Source: Accumulibacter jenkinsii
GTDB lineage: Bacteria; Pseudomonadota; Gammaproteobacteria; Burkholderiales; Rhodocyclaceae
Direction of reading: 5' to 3'
DNA length: 64,000 nt
NCBI GenBank assembly: GCA_036625225.1
Contig: JAZKUF010000006.1
Coordinates: 127,097-191,096 of the forward strand
Shown here in pieces: positions 34,671 to 43,223 of the stretch. The position numbers were made by a program, and so were the translations under genes. The first letter of the stretch is position 1. Each line of letters begins with the position of its first letter. The notes under the pieces are model-generated. The model saw only the letters and a list, made by a program, of their open reading frames with translations, ran no database searches and was not told the DNA's origin.

Positions 34671-36069
34671 AATCCTTCGCCGCGCCAAGCCGCTGGCGGT
34701 CAATCCGCTCAAGGCCAGCCAGCCGATCGGCGCCGCCCTCGCCTTTCTCGGCCTGCGCGGTGCGATCCCGATGCTGCACGGATCGCAAGGCTGCACGGCC
34801 TTTGGCAAGGTGTTTCTGGTGCGCCACTTTCGCGAACCGATCCCGCTGCAGACGACGGCGATGGACCAGGTGTCGGCGATCATGAGTGCCGACGAGAACG
34901 TCATCGAAGGTCTGCGCGTGCTCTGTGAAAAGAGCGCGCCGGCGCTGATCGGTGTTCCCACCACCGGTCTCGCGGAAACCCAGGGTTGCGACATGCAGCG
35001 GCTGGTGCGCGAATTCCGCAGCCGCCATCCGGAGTTCGCGGCGACCGCGGTGGTCGCGGTGAACACCCCGGACTTCACCGGCTGCCTCGAATCCGGTTTC
35101 GCCCTCGCGGTCGAAGCGATCATCGACGCGCTGCTTCCCGATACCTCGCGCTCGCCGCGGGTCGGACAGCGCAGCCGGCAGGTGAACGTCCTTGCGTCGT
35201 CGATGCTGACTCCGGGTGACATCGAGGCGATCAAGAGCTGGATCGAAGCGTTCGGACTGCTGCCGGTGGTGCTGCCCGACCTCGCCGATTCGCTCGACGG
35301 GCATCTGATCGATGAAGACCATACGCCGCTGACGCTGGGGGGGACGTCGACCAGCGAAGTCGCGACGCTCGGCGAAGCGATGGCGACGCTGGTCATCGGC
35401 CGCTCGCTGCAGCGCGCCGCCGATCTTCTGAAGACGCGCACCGGCGTCCCCGATTTTCGCTTCGATCACCTGCTCGGCCTCGACGCCTGCGACGCTTTCA
35501 CCCTCGCGCTCTCGCAAATTTCCGGGCAAGCGGTGCCGGCCGGCATCGACCGTCAACGCGCGCAGCTGCAGGATGCGATGGTCGATACCCATTTCATGAC
35601 CGGTTTCCTGCGCGTCGGCCTTGCCGCCGACCCCGATCTGCTGGTCGCCCTCGGCCAGTTCCTGACTGGCGTCGGCGCCGAAATCGTCGCCGCCGTTGCC
35701 TCGGCGCGCGCCGACGTGCTCGCCGACCTGCCGGCGGCAACGGTGCGAATCGGCGACCTGGAGGATCTCGAGCGGGCGTCGCTCGCGGCGCGCGCCCAGT
35801 TCATCATCGCCAACTCGCACGCGCTAGCGACCGCCCAACGCCTGCAGTTGCCCTTGCTGCGCGCCGGTTTTCCGCAGTACGACTGGGTCGGCGGCTATGC
35901 GCGCACCTGGATCGGCTATCGCGGCACGCGTCAGGCCCTGTTCGACATCGCCAACCTCTTCCTGGGAAATTCCCATGACACCCCCGTCCATCGATCGATC
36001 TACCGGGTCGAGCACGAACCCGATGCGCCCCAGCGGCCGCCGGTTGACGCTCATCTGGTCAGCTCCTAG
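34663..36069 (+). CDS. nifN: NifN, FeMo-cofactor scaffold subunit
   Basis: A 468-residue homologue of NifK, partner of NifE. The N-terminal LAVNPLKASQPIGAALAFLG and HGSQGCTAFGKVF, with a cluster-ligand Cys, are characteristic. It overlaps nifE by eight bases, implying coupled translation in equal amounts. Length is normal for NifN (about 440-470). Confidence 0.96.
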   Translation: MTEILRRAKPLAVNPLKASQPIGAALAFLGLRGAIPMLHGSQGCTAFGKVFLVRHFREPIPLQTTAMDQVSAIMSADENVIEGLRVLCEKSAPALIGVPTTGLAETQGCDMQRLVREFRSRHPEFAATAVVAVNTPDFTGCLESGFALAVEAIIDALLPDTSRSPRVGQRSRQVNVLASSMLTPGDIEAIKSWIEAFGLLPVVLPDLADSLDGHLIDEDHTPLTLGGTSTSEVATLGEAMATLVIGRSLQRAADLLKTRTGVPDFRFDHLLGLDACDAFTLALSQISGQAVPAGIDRQRAQLQDAMVDTHFMTGFLRVGLAADPDLLVALGQFLTGVGAEIVAAVASARADVLADLPAATVRIGDLEDLERASLAARAQFIIANSHALATAQRLQLPLLRAGFPQYDWVGGYARTWIGYRGTRQALFDIANLFLGNSHDTPVHRSIYRVEHEPDAPQRPPVDAHLVSS

Positions 36070-36082
36070 AGAAGCGCCGAGC

Positions 36083-36502
36083 ATGCTTCGGGTCGCTTTC
36101 GCGAGCAATGACCGCCACCGGGTCAATCAGCACTTTGGCGCCGCCGAAGGTTTCGCGATCTACGCGATCGACGGCGAGCGGGCGCAACTCATTGAAATCG
36201 CAGAATTTGCGTCGCAGCCCATGGACGGCAACGAGAATCGCCTGCCGGCCAAGATCGCTGCGCTGGCGGGCTGTGCGGCAGTCTATTGCCTGGCGGCCGG
36301 CGCCTCGGCGGTGAAGCAGCTGATCGCTGCCGGCGTGCAGCCGGTCCGCCTCGACGACGAGGCCGAAATCGAACCGCTGCTCAAAGAGATTGGCCTCGCG
36401 ATCCGCGAAGGCGGAATCCCCTGGGTCGACAAGGCCATTCACGCGCAGCCGGCTGATCAGGCGCGCTTCGACCGCATGCTCGAAGAAGGCTGGGACGAAT
36501 GA
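36083..36502 (+). CDS. nifX: NifX, FeMo-cofactor precursor carrier
   Basis: A 139-residue member of the NifX/NafY/NifB-C-terminal cofactor-binding family. VAFASNDRHRVNQHFGAAEGF is the cofactor-binding signature with its conserved His. The ATG at 36083 follows a GAAG stretch and lies 13 bases after nifN. It holds NifB-co or the VK cluster for transfer to NifEN. The stop overlaps the next start. Confidence 0.94.
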   Translation: MLRVAFASNDRHRVNQHFGAAEGFAIYAIDGERAQLIEIAEFASQPMDGNENRLPAKIAALAGCAAVYCLAAGASAVKQLIAAGVQPVRLDDEAEIEPLLKEIGLAIREGGIPWVDKAIHAQPADQARFDRMLEEGWDE

Positions 36503-36936
36503 TGTCGAAGACGCTCGAAGCCCGTGGCCGGGTGGTCGAAGTGCGCGACGGCGTCGCCGAGGTCCGGTTGCCGGTCGCCTCGGGCTGCCAGAGTTGCCGG
36601 GCACAGGCGGTCTGCGGCAGCGGCCGCGAAAAATCGGTTCACGTCGCCGCCGCGAGTGGCCTGGCGGTGGGCGACAACGTCTCACTCCAGGTCGGCGAAA
36701 CGAGTTTCTCGCTCGGGGCGGTGATCGGCTATCTGCTGCCGGCACTGACCCTGCTCCTCGGTGCCGCGCTGTTCTCGTTCGCCGGCGATGCAGCAGCCGT
36801 TCTCGGGGCGACGATCGGCCTCGTCAGCGGCATCCTCCTCGTTCGCTTCCTTGACCGTCGCTTCCTTGCCGACCGACTGCAGCCAGTCGCCACCGTCACC
36901 TGTTCGCCCCCTTCCCTTCCCGGAGAAAATCCATGA
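36499..36936 (+). CDS. RseC/MucC-like membrane protein within the nif operon
   Basis: A 145-residue protein of the RseC type. The N-terminal soluble part has the four-Cys pattern C-x2-C-x5-C (GCQSCRAQAVC) and two membrane helices follow at about 72-92 and 95-115. RseC proteins help reduce SoxR and are linked to the Rnf complex, which also drives electrons to nitrogenase. The gene overlaps nifX and the following gene by four bases each, so it is truly a member of this operon and probably serves electron transfer to nitrogenase. Confidence 0.8.
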   Translation: MMSKTLEARGRVVEVRDGVAEVRLPVASGCQSCRAQAVCGSGREKSVHVAAASGLAVGDNVSLQVGETSFSLGAVIGYLLPALTLLLGAALFSFAGDAAAVLGATIGLVSGILLVRFLDRRFLADRLQPVATVTCSPPSLPGENP

Positions 36937-37418
36937 CCGCAGCTCTTGCCCGCGCATCCGCCATCGAAGCGGCCGATGATCCTGTCTATGCCACCGACTT
37001 CGTCCGGGAGATGCTGCGCCAGACGCGTGCGCTCGACAGCTACGGCCAGTGGGATGGCAAATCGGTCCCCGAGATCCTTTCCGGCTATGTCCTCAGCAAG
37101 GAACAGAAACGCGCCATTCCGACCATCGGCGACCCTGATGAGGTGACGCTCGCCGGGGTCAAGGCCTTTCACAACGCGATCGCCGTCCTGATCGAAAAGG
37201 AATGCGGCCTGATGGCGGTGCCTTTCGTGCAGATCACGCACGAAGGCTTCGGCCGCGCGCTGATTACCGTCGGCAAGCTGGTGGTGATGGACCGGACCTT
37301 GCGCGACGTGCATCGCTTCGGCTTCGAGTCGCTCTCGAAGATGAAGACCGAAGCGGACAAACACCTGGCGGTGGCGCTCGGCATCATCGGCCGCTTTCCC
37401 GAAGTGGCCGGCATGTGA
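36933..37418 (+). CDS. NifX-associated nitrogen fixation protein (DUF269)
   Basis: A 161-residue soluble protein of the family always found next to nifX. The stretches FVREMLRQTRALDSYGQWDG and GFGRALITVGKLVVMDRTLRDVHRFGF are typical. The exact role is not known, but it is confined to nitrogen fixers and is needed with NifX-type carriers. It overlaps the RseC-like gene and is followed ten bases later by the DUF683 gene. Confidence 0.93.
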   Translation: MTAALARASAIEAADDPVYATDFVREMLRQTRALDSYGQWDGKSVPEILSGYVLSKEQKRAIPTIGDPDEVTLAGVKAFHNAIAVLIEKECGLMAVPFVQITHEGFGRALITVGKLVVMDRTLRDVHRFGFESLSKMKTEADKHLAVALGIIGRFPEVAGM

Positions 37419-37428
37419 GGTGGCGACG

Positions 37429-37638
37429 ATGAGTGAAGACGACATCAAAGAGCTGGACCGGGAAGTGAAGAAACTCAAACGCATCGCCAGCGAGCGGGCG
37501 GCCGAACTCCACGACCTGGTCGAAGACCGCTTGCCTGCCGGCTGGCAGGAACTTCCCGGAATTTCCCAGGCAACGCTCACGGCCTGCCAAGCCTGGGCGG
37601 CGGCCAACGCCCGCCTGCAGGCGGCGCAGAAAGGTTAG
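37429..37638 (+). CDS. DUF683 / CCE_0567-type small nitrogen fixation protein
   Basis: A 69-residue helical protein. EDDIKELDREVKKLKRIASE is the long N-terminal helix and AAELHDLVEDRLPAGWQEL the conserved end of this family, which forms a metal-binding helical hairpin in cyanobacteria. It is always in nif clusters between the DUF269 gene and fdxB, as here. ATG 37429 is preferred to GTG 37420. Confidence 0.9.
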   Translation: MSEDDIKELDREVKKLKRIASERAAELHDLVEDRLPAGWQELPGISQATLTACQAWAAANARLQAAQKG

Positions 37639-37641
37639 AAC

Positions 37642-37944
37642 ATGAGCAAGATCACCGGCCGCACCCGCGGTGGCGACGAGTGGGTCCCGCAATTCGTCAG
37701 CTTTCTCGACCCCGTCAAGTGCATCGGCTGCGGCCGCTGTTACAAGGTCTGTCCACGCGACGTCCTCGACCTCGTCGAGCGCAGCGAACTGCTGCTGGCC
37801 GACGCCGACGACGAGGATGACGAGGCAGATGACGACGAAATGATGGTCATGACGATCAAAAATGCCGCCGACTGCATCGGCTGCGGTGCTTGCGGCCGCG
37901 TCTGTCCGAAGGACTGCTACACCTATGATGCCGTCGAAGCGTGA
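37642..37944 (+). CDS. fdxB: Ferredoxin III, nif-specific (2[4Fe-4S])
   Basis: A 100-residue bacterial-type ferredoxin with two cluster motifs, CIGCGRCYKVCP (about 29-40) and CIGCGACGRVCP (about 79-90). An acidic insertion (ADADDEDDEADDDE) lies between them, a mark of the nif-specific ferredoxin III family. It probably donates electrons to cofactor assembly or to nitrogenase. It is the last gene of the nifE operon. Confidence 0.95.
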   Translation: MSKITGRTRGGDEWVPQFVSFLDPVKCIGCGRCYKVCPRDVLDLVERSELLLADADDEDDEADDDEMMVMTIKNAADCIGCGACGRVCPKDCYTYDAVEA

Positions 37945-37970
37945 GCATTTCCCTCCGACTGATGCCGATC

Positions 37971-37986
37971 TGTCGTCTTTGCGACA
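37971..37986 (+). promoter_or_regulatory. NifA upstream activator site (iscA-nifU-nifS operon)
   Basis: TGT-CGTCTTTGCG-ACA fits TGT-N10-ACA exactly. It lies 69 bases before the -24 element at 38055, a usual distance for a NifA-bound enhancer. Confidence 0.75.
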
Positions 37987-38054
37987 ATCGCCGGGTTCTC
38001 CACAAATCCTTCATATCAATTGCAGATCAATGACTTGCGATCGACATGGGCAGC

Positions 38055-38070
38055 TGGTACGAAGCTTGCA
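38055..38070 (+). promoter_or_regulatory. Sigma-54 promoter of the iscA-nifU-nifS operon
   Basis: TGGTACGAAGCTTGCA matches the RpoN -24/-12 consensus with one difference (T for C in TGGCAC). Transcription should start near 38081, leaving a leader of about 160 bases before the first ATG. With the NifA site upstream, it explains how nifU and nifS are expressed with the other nif genes. Confidence 0.83.
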
Positions 38071-38161
38071 CAAGTCAGGTCAGCCACACCCCGACGGTCA
38101 TGACTTTGTTTCAGACAGCCGCCTGCAGCAGGCAAGCGATGACCGTTTCCCTCACCCCCGA

Positions 38162-38187
38162 CCCTTCTCCCGCCAGCGGGCGAAGGG
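38162..38187. repeat. Palindromic hairpin, REP-like
   Basis: CCCTTC-T-CCCGC-CA-GCGGG-C-GAAGGG folds into an 11-bp stem with one mismatch and a two-base loop. The surrounding sequence (CACCCCCGACCC before it) looks like the dispersed intergenic palindromes common in GC-rich Proteobacteria. It falls inside the predicted nif leader, between promoter and iscA, so it may attenuate or protect this transcript. Confidence 0.6.
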
Positions 38188-38243
38188 AGGTCAGTGAGTC
38201 GCTGGCGCGACTTCCACGGTAATCGATCTCAAGGAGAGTACCC

Positions 38244-38579
38244 ATGATCCAACTGACCCCCGCCGCGTCGAAGGCGATCAACCGATTCATCAAGGCCAGT
38301 GACAATCCGGTCGCCGGTCTGCGCATCTTCATTTCCGGAGGCGGTTGCGCCGGCCTGCAGTACGGGCTGCGCCTGGAACAGGAGAAGAACGAGGATGACC
38401 TCGAATTCGACATCGGCACCGGCGCCCGGCTGCTGGTCGATCCGCTGAGCAGTTCGATGCTCGACGGCCTCACCGTCGATTTCGTCGACAGCCTCACCCA
38501 GACCGGTTTCAAGTTCAACAATCCGAACGTCTCCGGAGCCTGCTCGTGCGGCCAGTCGTTCAAGGCACAAGGGGAATGA
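38244..38579 (+). CDS. IscA/HesB-type iron-sulfur assembly protein, nif-associated
   Basis: A 111-residue A-type Fe-S carrier. The three Cys ligands are in SGGGCAGLQYGL and the C-terminal CSCG. Nif-associated versions carry clusters between NifU and targets such as NifB. It is the first gene after the sigma-54 promoter and two bases before nifU. Confidence 0.93.
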   Translation: MIQLTPAASKAINRFIKASDNPVAGLRIFISGGGCAGLQYGLRLEQEKNEDDLEFDIGTGARLLVDPLSSSMLDGLTVDFVDSLTQTGFKFNNPNVSGACSCGQSFKAQGE

Positions 38580-38580
38580 C

Positions 38581-39459
38581 ATGTGGGATTATTCGGAAAA
38601 GGTCCGCGAACACTTCTTCAACCCGCGCAACTCGGGCCCGCTCGAAGACGCCAACGGCGTCGGCGATTTCGGTTCGATCAAGTGCGGCGACGCCCTGCGG
38701 CTGATGCTGAAGGTGAACCCCGAGACCGAGGTGATCGAAGATGCCCGCTTCCAGACCTTCGGTTGCGGTTCGGCGATCGCCTCGTCGTCGGCGCTGACCG
38801 AGATCATCAAGGGCAAGACCCTCGACCAGGCGCTGCAGGTCAGCAACCAGGACATCGCCGATTATCTCGACGGCCTGCCGCCGGAAAAGATGCACTGTTC
38901 GGTGATGGGACGCGAGGCGCTGCAGGCGGCGGTCGCCAACTATCGGGGGGAGACCTGGAAGGACGAGCACGAAGAAGGTGACCTGGTCTGCAAATGCTTC
39001 GCGATCGATGCCGTGATGATCGAGGACACCATCCGCGCCAACAGCCTGCGCACCCTCGAAGAGGTCGCCAACTATACCAAGGCGGGCGGCGGCTGTTCGG
39101 CCTGTCACGAAAAGATCGAAGACATCCTGATCGCCGTCAATGGCCGCCTCTATGCCAATCAGGTCAAGCCTGGCAAGCTCGCGACGAGCGAAGCACCGAG
39201 CAAGGCGAAGCTCACCAACTACCAGCGTATCCGCAAGATCGAGGAGACGCTGGAGGCCATCCGCCCCATGCTGCAGCGCGACCACGGGGACGTGACGCTG
39301 GTCGAGGTCGACGGCAAGAAAATCTACGTCGACCTCACCGGCGCTTGCCGCGGTTGCGCGATGGAGTCAGCGACGCTCGGCGGCGTGCAGCAGAAGCTCA
39401 TAGAAGCCCTCGGCGAACTGGTGCAGGTGCTGCCCGTCGCCGCCCTCGCCCGCGCCTGA
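38581..39459 (+). CDS. nifU: NifU, Fe-S cluster assembly scaffold
   Basis: A 292-residue three-domain scaffold. Residues 1-125 are the IscU-like domain with Cys in GSIKCGDALR, TFGCGSA and MHCSVMG. About 136-175 form the central [2Fe-2S] domain with CKCF and GGGCSACHEK. About 205-285 form the C-terminal Nfu domain with GACRGCAMESATL. It builds [4Fe-4S] clusters for nitrogenase from sulfur given by NifS, the next gene. Confidence 0.97.
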   Translation: MWDYSEKVREHFFNPRNSGPLEDANGVGDFGSIKCGDALRLMLKVNPETEVIEDARFQTFGCGSAIASSSALTEIIKGKTLDQALQVSNQDIADYLDGLPPEKMHCSVMGREALQAAVANYRGETWKDEHEEGDLVCKCFAIDAVMIEDTIRANSLRTLEEVANYTKAGGGCSACHEKIEDILIAVNGRLYANQVKPGKLATSEAPSKAKLTNYQRIRKIEETLEAIRPMLQRDHGDVTLVEVDGKKIYVDLTGACRGCAMESATLGGVQQKLIEALGELVQVLPVAALARA

Positions 39460-39503
39460 GGCTTGCCTGAGCCTCGCCCACTCCTCATCCGACCGGAGAG
39501 ACC

Positions 39504-40712
39504 ATGAAACCGATCTACATGGACAACAACGCGACGACGGCCTGCGATCCGGCCGTCGTGGAGGCCATGCTGCCCTTTTTTACCGAGCAGTTCGGCAACG
39601 CTTCCTCGATCCACAGCTTCGGTTCGCAGGTCGGTAAGGCGCTGCGGCAGGCGCGCACACAGGTCCAGTCCCTGCTCGGCGCAGCCCACGACAGCGAGAT
39701 CGTCTTCACCTCCTGTGGCACCGAGTCCGACTCGACCGCCCTTCTTTCGGCGCTCAAGGCGAACCCGGAACGGCGAACGGTGATCACCACGGTGGTCGAG
39801 CATCCGGCGATCCTCACCCTGTGCACCCACCTCGAGAAGGAAAATTACGTCGTTCATCGCCTGCGCGTCGACCGCCGCGGCCGGGTCGACCTCGACGAGT
39901 ACAAATCGCTGCTCAACGACCGGGTGGCGATCGTTTCGGCGATGTGGGCCAATAACGAAACCGGGACCCTGTTTCCGGTCGAGGAGATGGCCGAGATGGC
40001 GCACGAGAAGGGCATTCTCTTCCACACCGATGCCGTGCAGGCCGTCGGCAAGGTCGCGATCGACCTCAAGAACACGAAGATCGACATGCTCTCGCTTTCC
40101 GGCCACAAGCTGCACGCGCCGAAAGGCATCGGCGTCCTCTACGTGCGCCGCAATACCCGCTTTCGGCCGCTGCTGCGCGGTGGCCATCAGGAGCGCGGGC
40201 GGCGCGCCGGGACCGAGAACTCGGCCTCGATCGTCGGTCTGGGTGTCGCTTGTGAACTCGCCGGGCACTACCTCGCCACCGAGAACACGACCGTCAAACG
40301 GCTGCGCGACCGCCTCGAACGCGGCATTCTGGCGCAGGTCAGAAATGCCTTCGTCAGTGGCGATACGCTCTACCGGCTGCCAAACACGGCCAGCATCGCT
40401 TTCGAGTACGTCGAAGGCGAAGGCATTCTGCTGCTCCTCAACCAGCAGGGGATTGCCGCTTCATCGGGCTCGGCCTGTACTTCGGGTTCGCTCGAACCGT
40501 CGCATGTCATGCGCGCGATGGGGATCCCCTACACCGCGGCGCACGGCACGATCCGCTTCTCGCTGTCGCGCTACAACACTGACGCGGAGGTCGACCGGGT
40601 CATCGCCGCCGTGCCGCCGATCATCGCCCAGCTGAGGAAGCTCTCGCCGTACTGGAGTGGCAACGGACCGGTCGCCAACCCCGAACAGGCTTTCCAGCCC
40701 GAATACGCCTGA
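39504..40712 (+). CDS. nifS: NifS, cysteine desulfurase
   Basis: A 402-residue PLP enzyme that takes sulfur from cysteine for NifU. MDNNATTACDPAVVEAM opens the protein, LSLSGHKLHAPKGIG holds the PLP Lys, and the mobile loop SSGSACTSGSLEPSH holds the active-site Cys. Forty-four bases separate it from nifU. The form is group I NifS rather than SufS. Confidence 0.97.
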   Translation: MKPIYMDNNATTACDPAVVEAMLPFFTEQFGNASSIHSFGSQVGKALRQARTQVQSLLGAAHDSEIVFTSCGTESDSTALLSALKANPERRTVITTVVEHPAILTLCTHLEKENYVVHRLRVDRRGRVDLDEYKSLLNDRVAIVSAMWANNETGTLFPVEEMAEMAHEKGILFHTDAVQAVGKVAIDLKNTKIDMLSLSGHKLHAPKGIGVLYVRRNTRFRPLLRGGHQERGRRAGTENSASIVGLGVACELAGHYLATENTTVKRLRDRLERGILAQVRNAFVSGDTLYRLPNTASIAFEYVEGEGILLLLNQQGIAASSGSACTSGSLEPSHVMRAMGIPYTAAHGTIRFSLSRYNTDAEVDRVIAAVPPIIAQLRKLSPYWSGNGPVANPEQAFQPEYA

Positions 40713-40865
40713 AGCAGCACAGCCCCGGCCGGCGGCGGCGCCCCTCACTGGACGCTGGTCGCCGGCTCGCCGCAGGATCCGGCGGACGCCAGCATGCGCT
40801 AGAATGAGCGCCGAAAACAATCCCTTGCGTTCCTGGACCCCCCTCACCTTGATTGATCCTCCCCG

Positions 40866-41657
40866 ATGGCTGGAAAGCTGCAGTCCTTCCTTTCACGCCT
40901 GATGGGCCGCAACGCGATCGAGATCAGCGAGCAGGCCGGCGTCCGCTACCTGCATTTCTCGTCGGCCTGGGTGCAGGGGGCGATGCGCATCCAGCGCCCG
41001 AACGCGCTCGAGCTTGCCTACACGCGCGAGATGATGGCAGGCCTCCTGCTGCGCGAGCCGCCGTGGCCGCGGACCGCCTTGCTGATCGGACTTGGCGCGG
41101 GATCGCTGACGAAGTTCATCTACCACCACCTGCCGGCCACCCGGATCACCGTCGTCGAGATCGACCCGCAGGTCGAGGTCATCGCTCGCCAGCACTTCCT
41201 GCTGCCCGACGACCCGCTGCGTCTGCGCGTGCTGATCGCCGACGGCGCGGACTACATGCTGCAGGCCGGCAGCGCTTATGACTACATCCTGGTCGACGGT
41301 TTCGACCACAAGGCGCGCGCCGGCGTCCTCGACACGCTGCCTTTCTACCAGGCCTGCCGCGCCCGGCTGAGCGAGAGCGGGCTGCTGGCGGTCAATCTGC
41401 TCGGGCGCGAGCGGGGTTTCCAGGCCAGTGCCGAGCGCATCGAAGACGCTTTTGACGGCCGCCTCGTCGTCTTTCCGTCATGCGACAGCGGCAACACGAT
41501 CGCCTTCGCCTGCGGCGGTGAGCCGGTTGACGTGAGCTACGATGAGCTGCTCGAACGGGCTGCGCAGTGCCGGCAACAAACCGGCCTCAATCTGTTGCCG
41601 ACCGTCGCCCGGCTGCAACAGGAAAGCTATCTCGCCGACGACCGGCTGCGCGTCTGA
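40866..41657 (+). CDS. Spermidine synthase-like SAM-binding protein
   Basis: A 263-residue protein with the methyltransferase-like fold of polyamine synthases. LLIGLGAGSLTKFIYHHLP near 73-91 is the SAM-type nucleotide loop, VVEIDPQV the ribose-binding acid, and DYILVDGFD the third motif. The N-terminal beta domain of true spermidine synthases is reduced, so this is probably one of the spermidine synthase-like proteins of unknown substrate found in Rhodocyclales. It stands alone 153 bases after nifS. Confidence 0.82.
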   Translation: MAGKLQSFLSRLMGRNAIEISEQAGVRYLHFSSAWVQGAMRIQRPNALELAYTREMMAGLLLREPPWPRTALLIGLGAGSLTKFIYHHLPATRITVVEIDPQVEVIARQHFLLPDDPLRLRVLIADGADYMLQAGSAYDYILVDGFDHKARAGVLDTLPFYQACRARLSESGLLAVNLLGRERGFQASAERIEDAFDGRLVVFPSCDSGNTIAFACGGEPVDVSYDELLERAAQCRQQTGLNLLPTVARLQQESYLADDRLRV

Positions 41658-41711
41658 GCCCGGTTCAGGGTCGCCCGCGGCAGACCCGTTCCTGGCCGCC
41701 GCGGCCGGATT

Positions 41712-42197
41712 TCAGTACGGGGCATTGATCACCACATACTGGACGTCGCCGCCGACATACTGCGGCTGGTACCAGGTGCTGCCGCATCGCTGATAGCTGA
41801 TGCCGTTGTAACTGTACGGCGAGCAGTTCGGGGGAACCGAGCGCACGATCGAGCCGACGACGGCGGCGGTGACGGCGACCGTCGCCGTTACCGCCGCGGC
41901 GGTCGCGACGGGATGATAGTTGTTGTTCCAGCCACCATGGCGGTCGACATCGACATTGACGTTGCGGTTGACGTTGACGTTATTGACGCTGGTGTTGCGC
42001 ACGTTGTTGGTCCGCACGTCGCGCCGGCTGTTGTTGACCTGCAGGTCGCGCCCTCCGCCACGCGGCCCGCCATCATGGCTGACCTGTCGGCCACCGCCAC
42101 CCCGTTCGCGTGCGTCGGCGACCGGCGCCAGGGCGAAGCTCGCGAGGAGAAGGGCGCCGAGGGGCGCCAGAAACAGCTTGCTCAATGATTTTTGCAT
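41712..42197 (-). CDS. Small secreted low-complexity protein, partner of DUF2092
   Basis: A 161-residue exported protein. The signal peptide (about 1-29) ends in ALAPVADA. Residues about 30-95 are Gly/Arg then Asn/Val-rich (repeats of NNVNVNRNVNVDV), followed by a hydrophobic alanine/valine helix (about 97-120) and a compact C-terminus with two cysteines (PPNCSPYSYNGISYQRCG, then TWYQP), likely disulfide bonded. The gene follows the DUF2092 gene by 12 bases on the same strand. The same pairing is repeated at 48-52 kb, which supports a joint envelope function, not known. Confidence 0.75.
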   Translation of the reverse strand: MQKSLSKLFLAPLGALLLASFALAPVADARERGGGGRQVSHDGGPRGGGRDLQVNNSRRDVRTNNVRNTSVNNVNVNRNVNVDVDRHGGWNNNYHPVATAAAVTATVAVTAAVVGSIVRSVPPNCSPYSYNGISYQRCGSTWYQPQYVGGDVQYVVINAPY

Positions 42198-42209
42198 GTG
42201 GGTGCTCCT

Positions 42210-42989
42210 TTACCGGGGATTCAGCGGGCGGATGCCGATGGCCTGGGCATCGCTGGGCGGCGTGAATTTGAAGACCGTATCCTTGAAGGTCGGTTTGAGG
42301 TTCCAGGCGAGGTAGGAAACCGATTGCGGGCGGGCTTCGTCAGCCCGGTTGGTGATCACCAGCTTGCGCGGCAGCGGCGCTTCGCCGGTCGTCATCCAGA
42401 TCTGCCAGTCGATCTTGCCCTGACGAAATGCGTAGTGGTCGCACAGGTCCCGGCCAATGATGTCCTGGCCAGCATTCATCGCCGACTCGATCTGGTCAAG
42501 CGGAGCCGCAGCAGTGCCCCAGAGGAAGAGATCCGAGAGCGGGACCTGCACGCCGTACCTCGCTTCCAGTTGATCGATCATGCCGCCGATGTTGTCCGCC
42601 ACTTCGGCCGTGGCGTAATACTTCAGCGCCGGCGTATAGAGCGTGGCGGTCTTGTCCTGATAGATCAGCTCGCGTACGGCGCGGGCGCTCCACATCATGG
42701 CGCGCAGCTGGTTCGGCCGCTGGACCTGGATTTCTGCCGACGAACTCTGCTGCAGTTTCTGACCATCGTCGAGCACCGTCTCCGAAGACAGTTCGGTCCT
42801 GACCTGAAAACGTTTCAGGGTCTGCAGGTGGGCGCCCATCTTTTTCAGCGCTTCGATCGACGCCGGGTCAACCGCACTGACGACGGGCGAGGAAGCACCT
42901 GCCGGCGCAGCTTCAGCGCCGATGCCGGGGGTCGAGAGCGACAGGGCGAGCCAGCCGAGCCAGCCGAGCGCAAGCTTGTGGTGTGTCAT
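42210..42989 (-). CDS. DUF2092 family periplasmic protein, intact copy
   Basis: A 259-residue exported protein; the signal peptide is about residues 1-25 (MTHHKLALGWLGWLALSLS). The DUF2092 domain fills the rest with ELSSETVLDDGQKLQQSSSAEI, RPNQLRAMM and PRKLVITNRAD, a lipoprotein-carrier-like (LolA/LolB) beta fold by general resemblance. The start at 42989 is chosen for the signal peptide and the GGAGAT before it. It is paired with the small secreted gene downstream. A paralogue at 48140-51891 has been split by an insertion element. Confidence 0.85.
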   Translation of the reverse strand: MTHHKLALGWLGWLALSLSTPGIGAEAAPAGASSPVVSAVDPASIEALKKMGAHLQTLKRFQVRTELSSETVLDDGQKLQQSSSAEIQVQRPNQLRAMMWSARAVRELIYQDKTATLYTPALKYYATAEVADNIGGMIDQLEARYGVQVPLSDLFLWGTAAAPLDQIESAMNAGQDIIGRDLCDHYAFRQGKIDWQIWMTTGEAPLPRKLVITNRADEARPQSVSYLAWNLKPTFKDTVFKFTPPSDAQAIGIRPLNPR

Positions 42990-43223
42990 GGTGATCTCCT
43001 GAGTGGGGCAATACACTTCGAAACGGCATCGTGCAAGTGTTGTCGTACGAGCCGTCAGCGGTCGGGAACCTGCCAACAGTGTTGCTGGCGATGAGGGGTT
43101 CGTCAAGCAACTTGGGCAGAGCGCCTGCATGCCCGTCGTGCTCGAGCATGCCTGCTGTGCGTCGCCGCCGGCAAAACCGAAGCAGAGGCCGCCGCCGGCA
43201 CTTGCCCGGGATGGGGAGCCGGC

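Noticed and set aside
38140..38215. CRISPR-like short palindrome near nifU
   Set aside because: Only one copy with no spaced repeats; better explained as a dispersed REP-like palindrome.
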